Of a stretch of DNA of 44,251 nt, positions 26,131-34,473 are shown piece by piece. Under the pieces are notes generated by a model, which saw only the letters and a program-made list of their open reading frames with translations, searched no databases and was not told the origin of the DNA. Each line of letters starts with the position of its first letter. Within the stretch, counting starts at the first letter, position 1. Source of the DNA: Prevotella sp. UBA746 (GTDB lineage: Bacteria > Bacteroidota > Bacteroidia > Bacteroidales > Bacteroidaceae); contig DBKQ01000042.1 of assembly GCA_002298545.1 (NCBI GenBank), positions 1 to 44,251 on the forward strand, written 5' to 3'. Position numbers and translations under genes: made by a program.

Positions 26131-26715
26131 ATGGCAAAGAAAAAATACGAAGTCATAGTGCCGGGTGGAGAAACAAAAGTACTGTTGCATACATGTTGTG
26201 CACCTTGCTCTTCGGCTATAATAGAATGTATGCTTCAGCATAACATAACACCTACTATATATTACTGCAATCCGAATATCTTTCCGGAAGAAGAGTATAT
26301 GATACGTAAAAATGAATGTACACGCTATGCTGAATCCCTCGGACTCGACATTGTTGATGCCGACTATGATCATGAGACCTGGCTGGGCTGCGTGAAGGGC
26401 TTAGAGAATGAGCCGGAACGCGGCAACAGGTGTATGGAATGTTTCCGCATGCGACTGCGAAGAACTGCAAAATATGCCCACGAAAAGGGATACAAGGTCA
26501 TCACCACCACTCTCGCCTCGTCAAGATGGAAGAGTCTTGAGCAGATTAATGAGGCAGGACAGTTTGCCGTTGAACCATATGATGATGTTACATGGTGGGA
26601 TCAGAATTGGCGCAAGGGCGGACTCAGTGAACGGAGAGCGCAGATTATACGTGAGTATGGGTTTTACAATCAAAAATACTGCGGATGCGAGTTCAGCATG
26701 AGAAAAGATATTTAG
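26131..26715 (+). CDS. queH: epoxyqueuosine reductase QueH (DUF208)
   Basis: Last step of queuosine synthesis for tRNA wobble modification: reduction of epoxyqueuosine. The 194 residues carry the QueH cysteine pattern: Cys22-Cys23 with Cys26 (HTCCAPC), Cys101 and Cys104 (NRCMECF), expected to hold a 4Fe-4S cluster, plus Cys184 and Cys186 (YCGCEF) near the C-terminus. TTTLASSRWKS is also typical. QueH is the non-orthologous replacement of QueG. An AAAGGAGA ribosome site lies 10 or so bases before the ATG. The gene lies between the phospholipase D gene and clpC, all on the plus strand. Confidence 0.92.
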   Translation: MAKKKYEVIVPGGETKVLLHTCCAPCSSAIIECMLQHNITPTIYYCNPNIFPEEEYMIRKNECTRYAESLGLDIVDADYDHETWLGCVKGLENEPERGNRCMECFRMRLRRTAKYAHEKGYKVITTTLASSRWKSLEQINEAGQFAVEPYDDVTWWDQNWRKGGLSERRAQIIREYGFYNQKYCGCEFSMRKDI

Positions 26716-26773
26716 ACAAGAAATACTTGGCATGCAATTTGCAGTGCCTATCTAAAAACTTTAATTTGAATAT

Positions 26774-29302
26774 ATGATTAGTGAATTCTCAAAAAAAATG
26801 TCGCAGGTTATGGCTGTAAGCAGAGAAGAGGCAATACGACTGAATTGCAGACTTGTTGCTCCAGAGCATCTGCTACTTGCAATGTTGCGGGTTAAGCCTG
26901 GAGTGGTTGATGTGTTAGAGAATACTCTGAATGTCAACACCGAGGAAATGAGACATGTGCTTGAGGAGCGCATCAGTAAATACAAAAGCAACGAAATACT
27001 CGCAAATGAAGCTGACGTAGAGCTTGATGAGCATGCCACGAGTATTCTTAAACTCTCAGTACTCGAAGCAAGGATGCAGTCGTCGCCTGTCGTTGACGAG
27101 GAGCATCTCCTGCTTGCTATGCTGCACGATAAAAGAGACAATGGAGCAAAAATTATTCTTGAACAAAATAAAATAAACTACGATGAAATGAAGAATTTCT
27201 TTTTCAAGAAAGACAAAATGTCACCGCAGAATGGCTTGGGCATTCCTGACGAAGAGGACGAAGACGATTTTATTGGCGGAAAGAATAATAAGTCTGCCGG
27301 TAGTAGCGTGCAGACAGAAAAGGCTCAGAGTAAAACTCCGATGGTAGACAATTTTGGTACCGATCTCACCAAAGCTGCTGCTGAAGGAAAACTTGACCCC
27401 GTAGTGGGCAGAGAGAAAGAAATAGAAAGAGTTGTAGAGATTCTCTGTAGAAGGAAAAAGAACAACCCTATCCTTATAGGTGAGCCAGGTGTCGGAAAGA
27501 GTGCTATCGTGGAAGGACTCGCCATACAGATTGCAAACAAAACCACTTCTCCTGTACTGTACGGAAAAAGGGTTGTAAATCTTGATATGGCAGGAATCGT
27601 AGCCGGAACAAAGTACAGGGGGCAGTTTGAGGAAAGAATAAAGGTCCTTCTTAAGGAACTTGAGGAAAATCCTGATATTATCGTGTTTATCGATGAGATT
27701 CATACCCTCGTCGGCGCAGGGTCGGCACCGGGAACAATGGATGCGGCAAACCTTATGAAACCGGCTCTTGCACGTGGACTCATTCAGTGTATCGGTGCGA
27801 CGACACTTGACGAGTACCGTAATTCTATAGAGAAAGACGGTGCACTCGAGAGACGCTTCCAGAAGGTAATGGTTGAACCTACAACTGTAGAACAGACGAT
27901 AGCCATACTACATAACATAAAGGACAGATACGAGAGCCATCATCACGTGAGATATTCCGACGAGGCTCTTCTGGCATGCGTGAAACTGACAGACCGATAT
28001 GTTGCTGACAGACAATTCCCCGACAAGGCAATAGATGCATTAGACGAGGTCGGTGCAAAGGTACATCTGAGAGGTGTACAAGTGCCGCCGGAACTTGTCG
28101 AGGCTGAGAATGAACTTGAAGAGGTTAAGAAGAAGAAACAGAACGCAGTAAAAAACCAGAATTTTGAACTTGCTGCAAGTTTCAGAGACCGTCAGGTAGT
28201 TCTCGAGAAGACTGTTGCCGACATACAGGAAATGGCAAAGAACGGAAGTATGGAGACCTTTACAGATGCTACTGCAGAAGATGTGGCAAATGTCGTTTCC
28301 GTAATGGCTGGTGTTCCTGTACAGAAAGTGTCGCAAAAGGAGAATGACAAGCTGAAGGATATGGCTGCACAGCTTATGAACGATGTAGTGGCACAGGATG
28401 CGGCAGTCAAGAAAACCGTAAAGGCAATACAGAGAAACCGTCTCGGATTGAGAGACCCTCATCATCCGATAGGGGCATTCATGTTCCTTGGACCTACGGG
28501 AGTGGGAAAGACATATCTCGCAAAAAAGCTTGCCGAACATATGTTTGGCAGTGCCGACGACATAATACGTATCGACATGAGCGAATACAGCGAAAGCTTT
28601 AACACGTCGCGCCTTATCGGAGCACCTCCAGGATATGTAGGCTACGAGCAAGGCGGACAGCTCACTGAAAAGGTGCGCCGCCACCCGTATTCCATAGTCT
28701 TGCTCGATGAGATAGAGAAGGCACACGGAAAGGTCTTCAATATGCTGCTGCAGGTGCTCGACGAGGGCAGACTTACCGATGGCAACGGAAGACTCGTGGA
28801 TTTCAGCAATACCATAATCATCATGACAAGTAATGCCGGAACACGCCAGCTAAAGGATTTCGGCAAGGGCATCGGCTTTAATGCCGGTTCTTTCTCTGCC
28901 GATATGAAGGAAGAGGATAAGGAATACGCACGTAGCATCATACAGAAAAGCCTAAGCAAACAATTCAGTCCGGAATTCCTCAACCGCCTCGATGAAATCA
29001 TAACCTTTGATCAGCTTGACCTGAAGGCAATAAAGAAAATTATCGACATAGAGCTGAGAGGACTTGTAAAACGGCTCGAAGCACTCGGCTACGGACTTGA
29101 ACTGACGGAGGAAGCAAAGGATTTCGTCGCTCGAAAGGGATACGATGTGCAGTTCGGTGCACGACCGCTGAAGAGAGCCATACAGACATATATCGAGGAC
29201 GGCGTTTGCGAAATGATGCTCGACGGCAAGCTAAAGGAGGGTGATGTCATTGTGGCAGACAAGGACAAAGATAAGGATGAACTTGTATTTAATGTGAAAT
29301 AA
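26774..29302 (+). CDS. clpC: ATP-dependent Clp protease ATP-binding subunit ClpC
   Basis: Hsp100 unfoldase that feeds proteins into ClpP. 842 residues: an N-terminal double Clp repeat (1-145), a charged linker (about 150-190), the first AAA+ ring with Walker A GEPGVGKS (236-243) and Walker B IVFIDEIHTL, a short UVR-type middle domain (about 445-482), and a second AAA+ with Walker A GPTGVGKT (573-580) and Walker B IVLLDEIEKAH. The IGF tripeptide at 700-702 is in the position of the ClpP-docking loop. The C-terminal D2 domain is complete (FGARPLKRAIQTYIED). clpP is not in the window. The gene begins 58 bases after queH. Confidence 0.93.
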   Translation: MISEFSKKMSQVMAVSREEAIRLNCRLVAPEHLLLAMLRVKPGVVDVLENTLNVNTEEMRHVLEERISKYKSNEILANEADVELDEHATSILKLSVLEARMQSSPVVDEEHLLLAMLHDKRDNGAKIILEQNKINYDEMKNFFFKKDKMSPQNGLGIPDEEDEDDFIGGKNNKSAGSSVQTEKAQSKTPMVDNFGTDLTKAAAEGKLDPVVGREKEIERVVEILCRRKKNNPILIGEPGVGKSAIVEGLAIQIANKTTSPVLYGKRVVNLDMAGIVAGTKYRGQFEERIKVLLKELEENPDIIVFIDEIHTLVGAGSAPGTMDAANLMKPALARGLIQCIGATTLDEYRNSIEKDGALERRFQKVMVEPTTVEQTIAILHNIKDRYESHHHVRYSDEALLACVKLTDRYVADRQFPDKAIDALDEVGAKVHLRGVQVPPELVEAENELEEVKKKKQNAVKNQNFELAASFRDRQVVLEKTVADIQEMAKNGSMETFTDATAEDVANVVSVMAGVPVQKVSQKENDKLKDMAAQLMNDVVAQDAAVKKTVKAIQRNRLGLRDPHHPIGAFMFLGPTGVGKTYLAKKLAEHMFGSADDIIRIDMSEYSESFNTSRLIGAPPGYVGYEQGGQLTEKVRRHPYSIVLLDEIEKAHGKVFNMLLQVLDEGRLTDGNGRLVDFSNTIIIMTSNAGTRQLKDFGKGIGFNAGSFSADMKEEDKEYARSIIQKSLSKQFSPEFLNRLDEIITFDQLDLKAIKKIIDIELRGLVKRLEALGYGLELTEEAKDFVARKGYDVQFGARPLKRAIQTYIEDGVCEMMLDGKLKEGDVIVADKDKDKDELVFNVK

Positions 29303-29337
29303 TGAATTTTATTTTCACTAATATAAAAGATTATTCA

Positions 29338-29345
29338 TACCTTTG
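29338..29345 (+). promoter_or_regulatory. possible -7 box of aspS
   Basis: TACCTTTG followed by CATCA, 45 bases before the aspS ATG. The upstream element is degenerate (TTTT runs rather than TTTG), so support is partial. Confidence 0.5.
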
Positions 29346-29389
29346 CATCATCTAAATATATTTTTGGCGAATATTAATACAATATAAAT

Positions 29390-31159
29390 ATGTATAGAAC
29401 TAACACATGCGGAGAGCTTAGACTCTCTGATGCAGGAAAAGAGGTAACGCTTGCCGGATGGGTACAGCGAAGCCGAAAAATGGGCGGAATGACGTTCGTT
29501 GACCTTAGAGACCGCTATGGCATAACACAGCTCGTCTTCAATGAGGAAGTGGACGCAGAGCTCTGCGCGGCTGCCAACAAGCTCGGTCGCGAGTATTGTA
29601 TACAGGTGAAGGGTACTGTCAACGAAAGACAGAGCAAGAACAACAAAATCCCTACAGGTGATATCGAAATTATCGCCTCTGAGCTTAATGTCCTTAGCGA
29701 GAGCCTCACACCTCCTTTCACTATAGAGGACAATACCGACGGAGGCGACGACATCCGTATGAAGTATCGCTATCTCGACTTGAGAAGACCTGCCGTGCGC
29801 AAGAATCTGGAGCTGAGACACAGAATGACAATCCTTATAAGAAACTTCCTTGATGCACGCAACTTCATGGAAGTGGAAACTCCTATTCTCATCGGTAGTA
29901 CACCAGAGGGAGCAAGAGACTTTGTCGTTCCTTCAAGAATGAATCCAGGACAGTTCTACGCTCTTCCGCAGAGTCCGCAGACATTAAAGCAGCTGCTTAT
30001 GGTAAGTGGCTTCGACAGATATTTCCAGATTGCAAAGTGCTTCCGCGATGAAGACCTTAGAGCCGACCGTCAGCCGGAGTTCACACAGATAGACTGCGAA
30101 ATGTCTTTCGTAGACCAGGATGACGTTATAAATCTCTTTGAAGACATGGCACGCCATCTGTTTAAGGAGATTCGCGGCGTTGAGCTTCCTGCCAAGTTGC
30201 AGCAGATGACATGGAAAGAAGCCATGAGAAGATTCGGAAGTGATAAACCGGACCTGCGCTTCGGTATGGAGTTCGTAGAGCTTATGGACGAACTGAAGAG
30301 AACTGGAGAATTCTCGGTATTCAATTCTGCTGAATACATTGGTGGTATCTGTGCTCCAGGATGTGCAAAATATACAAGAAAACAGCTCGATCAGCTTGCA
30401 GACTTCGTAAAGAAACCACAGGTTGGTGCCAAAGGACTTGTATGGATAAAGGTTAACGAGGACGGAACGACAAAGAGCAGCATCGACAAGTTCTATACTC
30501 CTGAAACCCTCGCCGGTGTCGTAAAGAAGATGGATGCAAAACCAGGCGACTTGATTCTTATCCTGAGCGGCGACAATGCCAACAAGACAAGAATACAGCT
30601 GTGTAGTCTGCGCCTTGAGATGGGCGACAGACTGGGCTTGAGAGACAAGAACAAGTTTGAGTGCTTGTGGATTATAGATTTCCCACTTTTCGAATGGAGC
30701 GACGAAGAGCAGAGACTGATGGCAACACACCATCCGTTTACAATGCCAAATCCAGACGATATACCATTGCTCGATGAGCACCCGGAGGAAGTTCGTGCAA
30801 AGGCATACGACTTCGTTTGCAACGGTATCGAGGTAGGAGGCGGAAGCCTTCGTATCCACGATGGCAAATTGCAGGAGAAGATGTTCAAGATTCTCGGCTT
30901 CACTCCAGAAAGAGCCATGGCTCAGTTCGGATTCCTTATCAACGCATTCAAATACGGAGCACCGCCACATGCAGGTCTTGCTTTTGGTCTCGACAGATTC
31001 GTTTCCATTATGGCAGGTCTTGATTCAATACGCGACTGCATCGCATTCCCGAAGAACAACAGCGGACGCGACGTAATGCTTGACGCTCCTTCGTGTCTTG
31101 ACGAAAAACAGTTGAAGGAATTGCAGATTAGCGTTGATGTAAATCAAGAAAACAAGTAA
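29390..31159 (+). CDS. aspS: aspartyl-tRNA synthetase
   Basis: Charges tRNA-Asp. The 589-residue bacterial form has an N-terminal OB-fold anticodon domain (about 1-110; WVQRSRKMGGMTFVDLRDRY), the class II catalytic core with motif 2 CFRDEDLRADRQPEFTQIDC, a GAD insertion domain (about 285-420), and motif 3 GLAFGLDRFVSIMAG near the end. The start MYRTNTCGELR is where the family begins. Between clpC (88 bases upstream) and a small winged-helix gene. Confidence 0.97.
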   Translation: MYRTNTCGELRLSDAGKEVTLAGWVQRSRKMGGMTFVDLRDRYGITQLVFNEEVDAELCAAANKLGREYCIQVKGTVNERQSKNNKIPTGDIEIIASELNVLSESLTPPFTIEDNTDGGDDIRMKYRYLDLRRPAVRKNLELRHRMTILIRNFLDARNFMEVETPILIGSTPEGARDFVVPSRMNPGQFYALPQSPQTLKQLLMVSGFDRYFQIAKCFRDEDLRADRQPEFTQIDCEMSFVDQDDVINLFEDMARHLFKEIRGVELPAKLQQMTWKEAMRRFGSDKPDLRFGMEFVELMDELKRTGEFSVFNSAEYIGGICAPGCAKYTRKQLDQLADFVKKPQVGAKGLVWIKVNEDGTTKSSIDKFYTPETLAGVVKKMDAKPGDLILILSGDNANKTRIQLCSLRLEMGDRLGLRDKNKFECLWIIDFPLFEWSDEEQRLMATHHPFTMPNPDDIPLLDEHPEEVRAKAYDFVCNGIEVGGGSLRIHDGKLQEKMFKILGFTPERAMAQFGFLINAFKYGAPPHAGLAFGLDRFVSIMAGLDSIRDCIAFPKNNSGRDVMLDAPSCLDEKQLKELQISVDVNQENK

Positions 31160-31228
31160 ATAATCTTCTGAGCAGTCATAATCTGTGAAAATAAAACCAA
31201 AAAAGTAAAAAGTTTAAAATAAATGCAC

Positions 31229-31236
31229 TATATTTG
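31229..31236 (+). promoter_or_regulatory. possible -7 box of the winged-helix protein gene
   Basis: TATATTTG, 63 bases before the ATG, in the 140 bp gap after aspS. No TTG is seen at the expected distance. Confidence 0.45.
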
Positions 31237-31299
31237 CAAAAGATTTATAAAGTAATAAGTTTCAGAGACTTAGTGCAGACTTAAATTTAAATTATTATT

Positions 31300-31593
31300 A
31301 TGGTAGAAAAGAAAGTAACAGAAAAGAAGGTTGCTGCTAAGACAACAACAAAGAGAACAACAAGAAAAACTACAGCGAAAAAGACTGCTGAAACAGTTGC
31401 TATCAATGCTGAGAATGTAGGCTTCAGAGCCGGTGACGTTTATCAGGCACTCTCTGTAGCAGAAAAAGCCCTTAGCGTTGACGAAATTGCCAAGGCTGCA
31501 AAGATTTCCGTAGAGGAAGTTCTTCTTGGTATGGGATGGCTGCTAAAAGAAGGTAAGATTAAAGACGACAACAATAAGTTTGTCTTGGCATAA
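31300..31593 (+). CDS. small winged-helix protein with histone-H1-like basic tail (DUF2582 type)
   Basis: 97 residues in two parts. Residues 1-33 are a low-complexity Lys/Thr/Ala/Arg tail (for example TTKRTTRKTTAKK), as in bacterial histone-like proteins. Residues 38-97 form a compact winged helix (VGFRAGDVYQALSVAEKALS through EVLLGMGWLLKEGKI), matching PF10771/DUF2582 as I recall it. Together they suggest a small nucleoid- or DNA-binding protein; binding itself is inference. It has its own terminator. Confidence 0.8.
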   Translation: MVEKKVTEKKVAAKTTTKRTTRKTTAKKTAETVAINAENVGFRAGDVYQALSVAEKALSVDEIAKAAKISVEEVLLGMGWLLKEGKIKDDNNKFVLA

Positions 31594-31616
31594 CCAAGAG
31601 AAACGGCTTGATAAAG

Positions 31617-31655
31617 AGGACTGGTAATATTATATATATATTTCCAGTCCTTTTC
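31617..31655 (+). terminator. terminator after the winged-helix protein gene
   Basis: AGGACTGG (31617-31624) pairs with CCAGTCCT (31644-31651), the stem continuing imperfectly through the AT-rich loop, and TTTTC follows. Confidence 0.8.
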
Positions 31656-31658
31656 TAT

Positions 31659-31721
31659 ATAAATACACAAAGAATCCTTATAAATACACCGGGTATCTTA
31701 ATAAATACACTGGGTATCTTA
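31659..31721. repeat. three-unit 21 bp tandem repeat
   Basis: Units at 31680-31700 and 31701-31721 differ at one position and share the halves ATAAATACAC and GGGTATCTTA. A degenerate unit precedes them at 31659-31680, keeping ATAAATACAC. The array ends 24 bases before the ATG of the 117-residue gene, so it lies in its promoter or leader region. Confidence 0.75.
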
Positions 31722-31745
31722 TTTTGAAAGTTAAATCTATTGCTG

Positions 31746-32099
31746 ATGAACAATTACGAGCAAGACATAATACGAATACTGGAGGAAGCCGGGAAAAACG
31801 GCTTGCCCGTAAAGAAGATTGCCAAGCATGTTTATAACATGCGCAACGGATTGTTCAATCCTGTAAGTTATGATGAGGTATACAAGGATATTCTTGCATA
31901 CATAAACAAAAACAACAAATCAAAGCGCCCGTTGCTCAAGAAAACAGGCAAATGGGGCTATTACTCTCTTTCTGACTATACAGAAGCGGCACGCCTGCAA
32001 ACGTTCAATTTCGATGCCGTAGCTGAAGATGAAAACAACGATTACGACAGCGGCAAGGTCATCAGTAATGAAGATTTGTCTTTGTCCTTATTCGATTGA
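31746..32099 (+). CDS. small protein of unknown function, HARE-HTH/winged-helix-like
   Basis: 117 residues from ATG 31746 (in-frame TTG and CTG codons just upstream are less likely). Residues 4-80 look like a HARE-HTH winged helix: an N-terminal helix DIIRILEEAGKNGLPVKKIA, a helix near SYDEVYKDILAYI, then a wing PLLKKTGKWGYYSLS. This resemblance is by eye. The last 35 residues are acidic (AEDENNDYDSG and following). The gene stands directly downstream of the 21 bp repeat array and close to the DUF2582-type gene; both encode small winged-helix-type proteins, and a shared role in DNA or RNA transactions is possible but unproven. Confidence 0.7.
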   Translation: MNNYEQDIIRILEEAGKNGLPVKKIAKHVYNMRNGLFNPVSYDEVYKDILAYINKNNKSKRPLLKKTGKWGYYSLSDYTEAARLQTFNFDAVAEDENNDYDSGKVISNEDLSLSLFD

Positions 32100-32104
32100 T
32101 TCTT

Positions 32105-32119
32105 TGTGATATAATCACA
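32105..32119. promoter_or_regulatory. dyad-symmetric site upstream of xylB
   Basis: TGTGATATAATCACA has 6 bp arms. It resembles a Crp-type operator (TGTGA-N6-TCACA) with one base fewer in the middle. It lies 47 bases before the xylB ATG and could control it. A short RNA hairpin is the alternative. Confidence 0.4.
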
Positions 32120-32165
32120 TGCTATTACAATAAATTTCAAAAGTTAATACTATAAAAATATTACT

Positions 32166-33662
32166 ATGAGTAAACGATATTTCTTAGGACTTGATGTGGG
32201 AAGTTCATCGGTTAAGGCTTCCTTGGTAAATGTAGACAACGGAAAATGTGAGGCGACAACATTCTATCCCGAAAAAGAAGCCCCCATTATTGCCGTCAAA
32301 GCAGGTTGGGCTGAACAGGAACCTTCAATGTGGTGGGAAAACTGTAAGCTGTGTATAAAGAAAGTGAAAGAGATGGCTGGTGCCGATGCCACTGACATTA
32401 TGTCTGTCGGAATATCTTATCAGATGCACGGACTCGTATGTGTCGACAAGGAACTGAACGTATTGCGTCCTGCCATTATCTGGTGTGATTCCAGAGCCGT
32501 GCCCTACGGTGAAAAGGCTTTCCGTGATTTAGGTTCAGACATGTGCCTGTCGCATCTGCTTAATTCCCCGGGAAATTTCACTCTTGCCAAATTGGCTTGG
32601 GTAAAGGAGAACGAGCCTCAGGTCTATGAGAAGATATATAAGTTCATGCTGCCGGGAGATTTCATTGCCATGAAACTCAGCGGTATTGTAAATACTACAA
32701 TCAGCGGACTTAGTGAGGGTATCCTTTGGGATTTCAAGGAGAAGAAAACGGCAGACTTCCTTCTTGACTATTACGGGATAGACAAGGCTCTTGTTCCGGA
32801 TGTCGTACCTACATTCAGCATTCAGTGTAAGGTTTCCGCCAGTGCAGCAGCCGAAACAGGACTTGCCGAGGGTACGCCCGTTTCCTATAGAGCCGGCGAT
32901 CAGCCCAATAATGCCTTGAGCCTCAATGTCTTTAATCCGGGCGAGATTGCTTCAACGGCAGGCACATCGGGCGTCGTTTATGGTGTGCTCGGAAATGTGG
33001 GCTACGATGAGAAGAGTAGGGTAAACACCTTCGCACACGTGAATTATACAGAGGAAACGGAGCGACTCGGTGTACTGTTGTGTATTAACGGTACCGGAAT
33101 CCTGAATGCCTGGACAAAGAGAAACATCGCTCCAGAGGGCATCTCTTATTCCGACATGAATGCCATTGCCGAGAGGGTCCCTATCGGAAGCGACGGCGTG
33201 TCTGTCATTCCTTTCGGAAATGGTGCAGAGCGCGTTCTTGAAAACCGCGAGGTTGGCTGCTCCGTATACGGACTGAATTTCAACAAGCATACAAACGCCA
33301 ATATAATCCGTGCCGCACAGGAGGGAATCGTTTTCAGCTTCTGCTATGGAATGGAGATAATGAATGCCATGGGGATGGATATCAAGAAGATTCATGCTGG
33401 AAAGGCTAACATGTTCCTGAGTGAACTGTTCCGTGATACGCTTGCCGGTGTGAGTGGAGCAACGATTGAGCTTTACGAGACTGACGGTAGCGTTGGTGCT
33501 GCTAAGGGTGCCGGTATGGGCTGCGGCTATTACAAAAACAATAATGAGGCTTTTGAATCGCTCGAGAAACTTTCTGTAATAACTCCAGATGAGAGTCGTC
33601 GTGCTCAATATCTTGATGCTTATGCTACGTGGAAGGAGAGGCTTGACAATCTGATTAGGTAA
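32166..33662 (+). CDS. xylB: xylulokinase
   Basis: FGGY-family sugar kinase phosphorylating D-xylulose for the pentose phosphate pathway. The 498 residues begin with the phosphate-1 motif YFLGLDVGSSSVKASL, contain the substrate-contact motif SYQMHGLV, the catalytic-base region AGDQPNNALS, and the ATP-side motif IASTAGTSGVVYG. The C-terminal actin-like lobe ends with VGAAKGAGMG. Substrate assignment to xylulose over other pentuloses is from family resemblance; xylA is not within the window. It stands alone, with a dyad site upstream and a bidirectional terminator downstream. Confidence 0.88.
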   Translation: MSKRYFLGLDVGSSSVKASLVNVDNGKCEATTFYPEKEAPIIAVKAGWAEQEPSMWWENCKLCIKKVKEMAGADATDIMSVGISYQMHGLVCVDKELNVLRPAIIWCDSRAVPYGEKAFRDLGSDMCLSHLLNSPGNFTLAKLAWVKENEPQVYEKIYKFMLPGDFIAMKLSGIVNTTISGLSEGILWDFKEKKTADFLLDYYGIDKALVPDVVPTFSIQCKVSASAAAETGLAEGTPVSYRAGDQPNNALSLNVFNPGEIASTAGTSGVVYGVLGNVGYDEKSRVNTFAHVNYTEETERLGVLLCINGTGILNAWTKRNIAPEGISYSDMNAIAERVPIGSDGVSVIPFGNGAERVLENREVGCSVYGLNFNKHTNANIIRAAQEGIVFSFCYGMEIMNAMGMDIKKIHAGKANMFLSELFRDTLAGVSGATIELYETDGSVGAAKGAGMGCGYYKNNNEAFESLEKLSVITPDESRRAQYLDAYATWKERLDNLIR

Positions 33663-33663
33663 T

Positions 33664-33770
33664 TGCTCCGCCCCTCGCATAAAGGAGTATTATGATTATT
33701 TCTTTGTTCGCTTGCTACATACATTATGTGGAAGCTGCTCCGCCCCCGGAGGGGGAGGCGGGGGAGGGGA
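33664..33770 (+). repeat. GC-rich dispersed intergenic repeat, copies 2 and 3
   Basis: TGCTCCGCCCC at 33664-33674, and TGCTCCGCCCCCGGAG at 33736-33751 followed by GGGGAGGCGGGGGAGGGGA. The second copy is identical over 16 bases to the one at 4661 between menB and menC. Both lie in the gap between xylB and the convergent cinA. Confidence 0.65.
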
Positions 33771-33810
33771 AGAAAATAAGAGTTAGGGTAAGAAAATAAC
33801 GTTATAAAAA

Positions 33811-33860
33811 AAAGACCAATATGTTTCGAGATATTCAATTCTCAATTCATATTGGTCTTT
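33811..33860. terminator. bidirectional terminator between xylB and cinA
   Basis: Arms at 33811-33823 and 33848-33860 pair perfectly over 13 bp. An A run precedes (8 T on the minus strand) and TTT follows, so it can end both the xylB transcript and the minus-strand operon ending in cinA. Confidence 0.85.
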
Positions 33861-33922
33861 TCCGTTTTATAATTCAGTTGTTATTTTCAATTGCAGTTGT
33901 CAATTTTCAATTGCAGTTGTTA

Positions 33923-34465
33923 TTATTTTCCGAATATCTGTTCCTCGGGTTCAATCTGTGGTTTGTCAGCCTCATTGTTGCGGTCAACAAGATACTGCAG
34001 GAACATCTGGAGAGCAGAAGTAGTAGCCTTTGCAAGATTGATGTCGCGTCCGTAGTCCTTCTCCATTTTCATGGTAACGATGTCGTCCTTGCTACCGCAG
34101 GCAAGCCATATCGTACCTACAGGAATATCCTTGTCGCCACCGCCAGGACCGGCAAATCCGGTAGCAGAGATGGCATAGTCTACATTGAGAACCTTGATAG
34201 CCCCCTTTACCATTTCCTTTGCAACTTCTTCGCAAACGGCAGTCTTCTCCTCGAGCAGTTCGTGGCTGATGCCGAGAACATTTTCCTTTATTTCATTGGT
34301 ATACGAGATAATGCCGCCTTTGAAATAGTTTGAGGCACCGGGCATAGATATAATAGACTCAGCAATGCGTCCTCCCGTGCAGCTTTCGGCAGTACCGAGC
34401 GTCTTGCCCATTTCCCATATCAGTTGACTTATCTCTCTACTTAGAATTTTGTTTTCGAATCCCAT
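33923..34465 (-). CDS. pncC: CinA-family C-terminal domain protein, nicotinamide-nucleotide amidohydrolase
   Basis: A 180-residue stand-alone CinA C-terminal domain that deamidates nicotinamide mononucleotide for NAD recycling. Landmarks are GKTLGTAESCTGGRIAE (20-36), FKGGIISYTNEIKENVLG (48-65) and ATGFAGPGGG followed by VGTIWLAC. The last 20 residues are a Pro/Glu-rich extension. Last gene of a six-gene minus-strand string; the tsaD stop lies 8 bases upstream. Confidence 0.9.
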   Translation of the reverse strand: MGFENKILSREISQLIWEMGKTLGTAESCTGGRIAESIISMPGASNYFKGGIISYTNEIKENVLGISHELLEEKTAVCEEVAKEMVKGAIKVLNVDYAISATGFAGPGGGDKDIPVGTIWLACGSKDDIVTMKMEKDYGRDINLAKATTSALQMFLQYLVDRNNEADKPQIEPEEQIFGK

Positions 34466-34473
34466 ATATATTG

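Noticed and set aside
29984..30970. 328-codon minus-strand open frame
   Set aside because: Lies entirely opposite aspS, whose motifs are clear; no start signals or domain.
31617..31721. CRISPR-like array near 31660-31721
   Set aside because: The units are directly adjacent tandem copies without spacers, and no cas genes are nearby.
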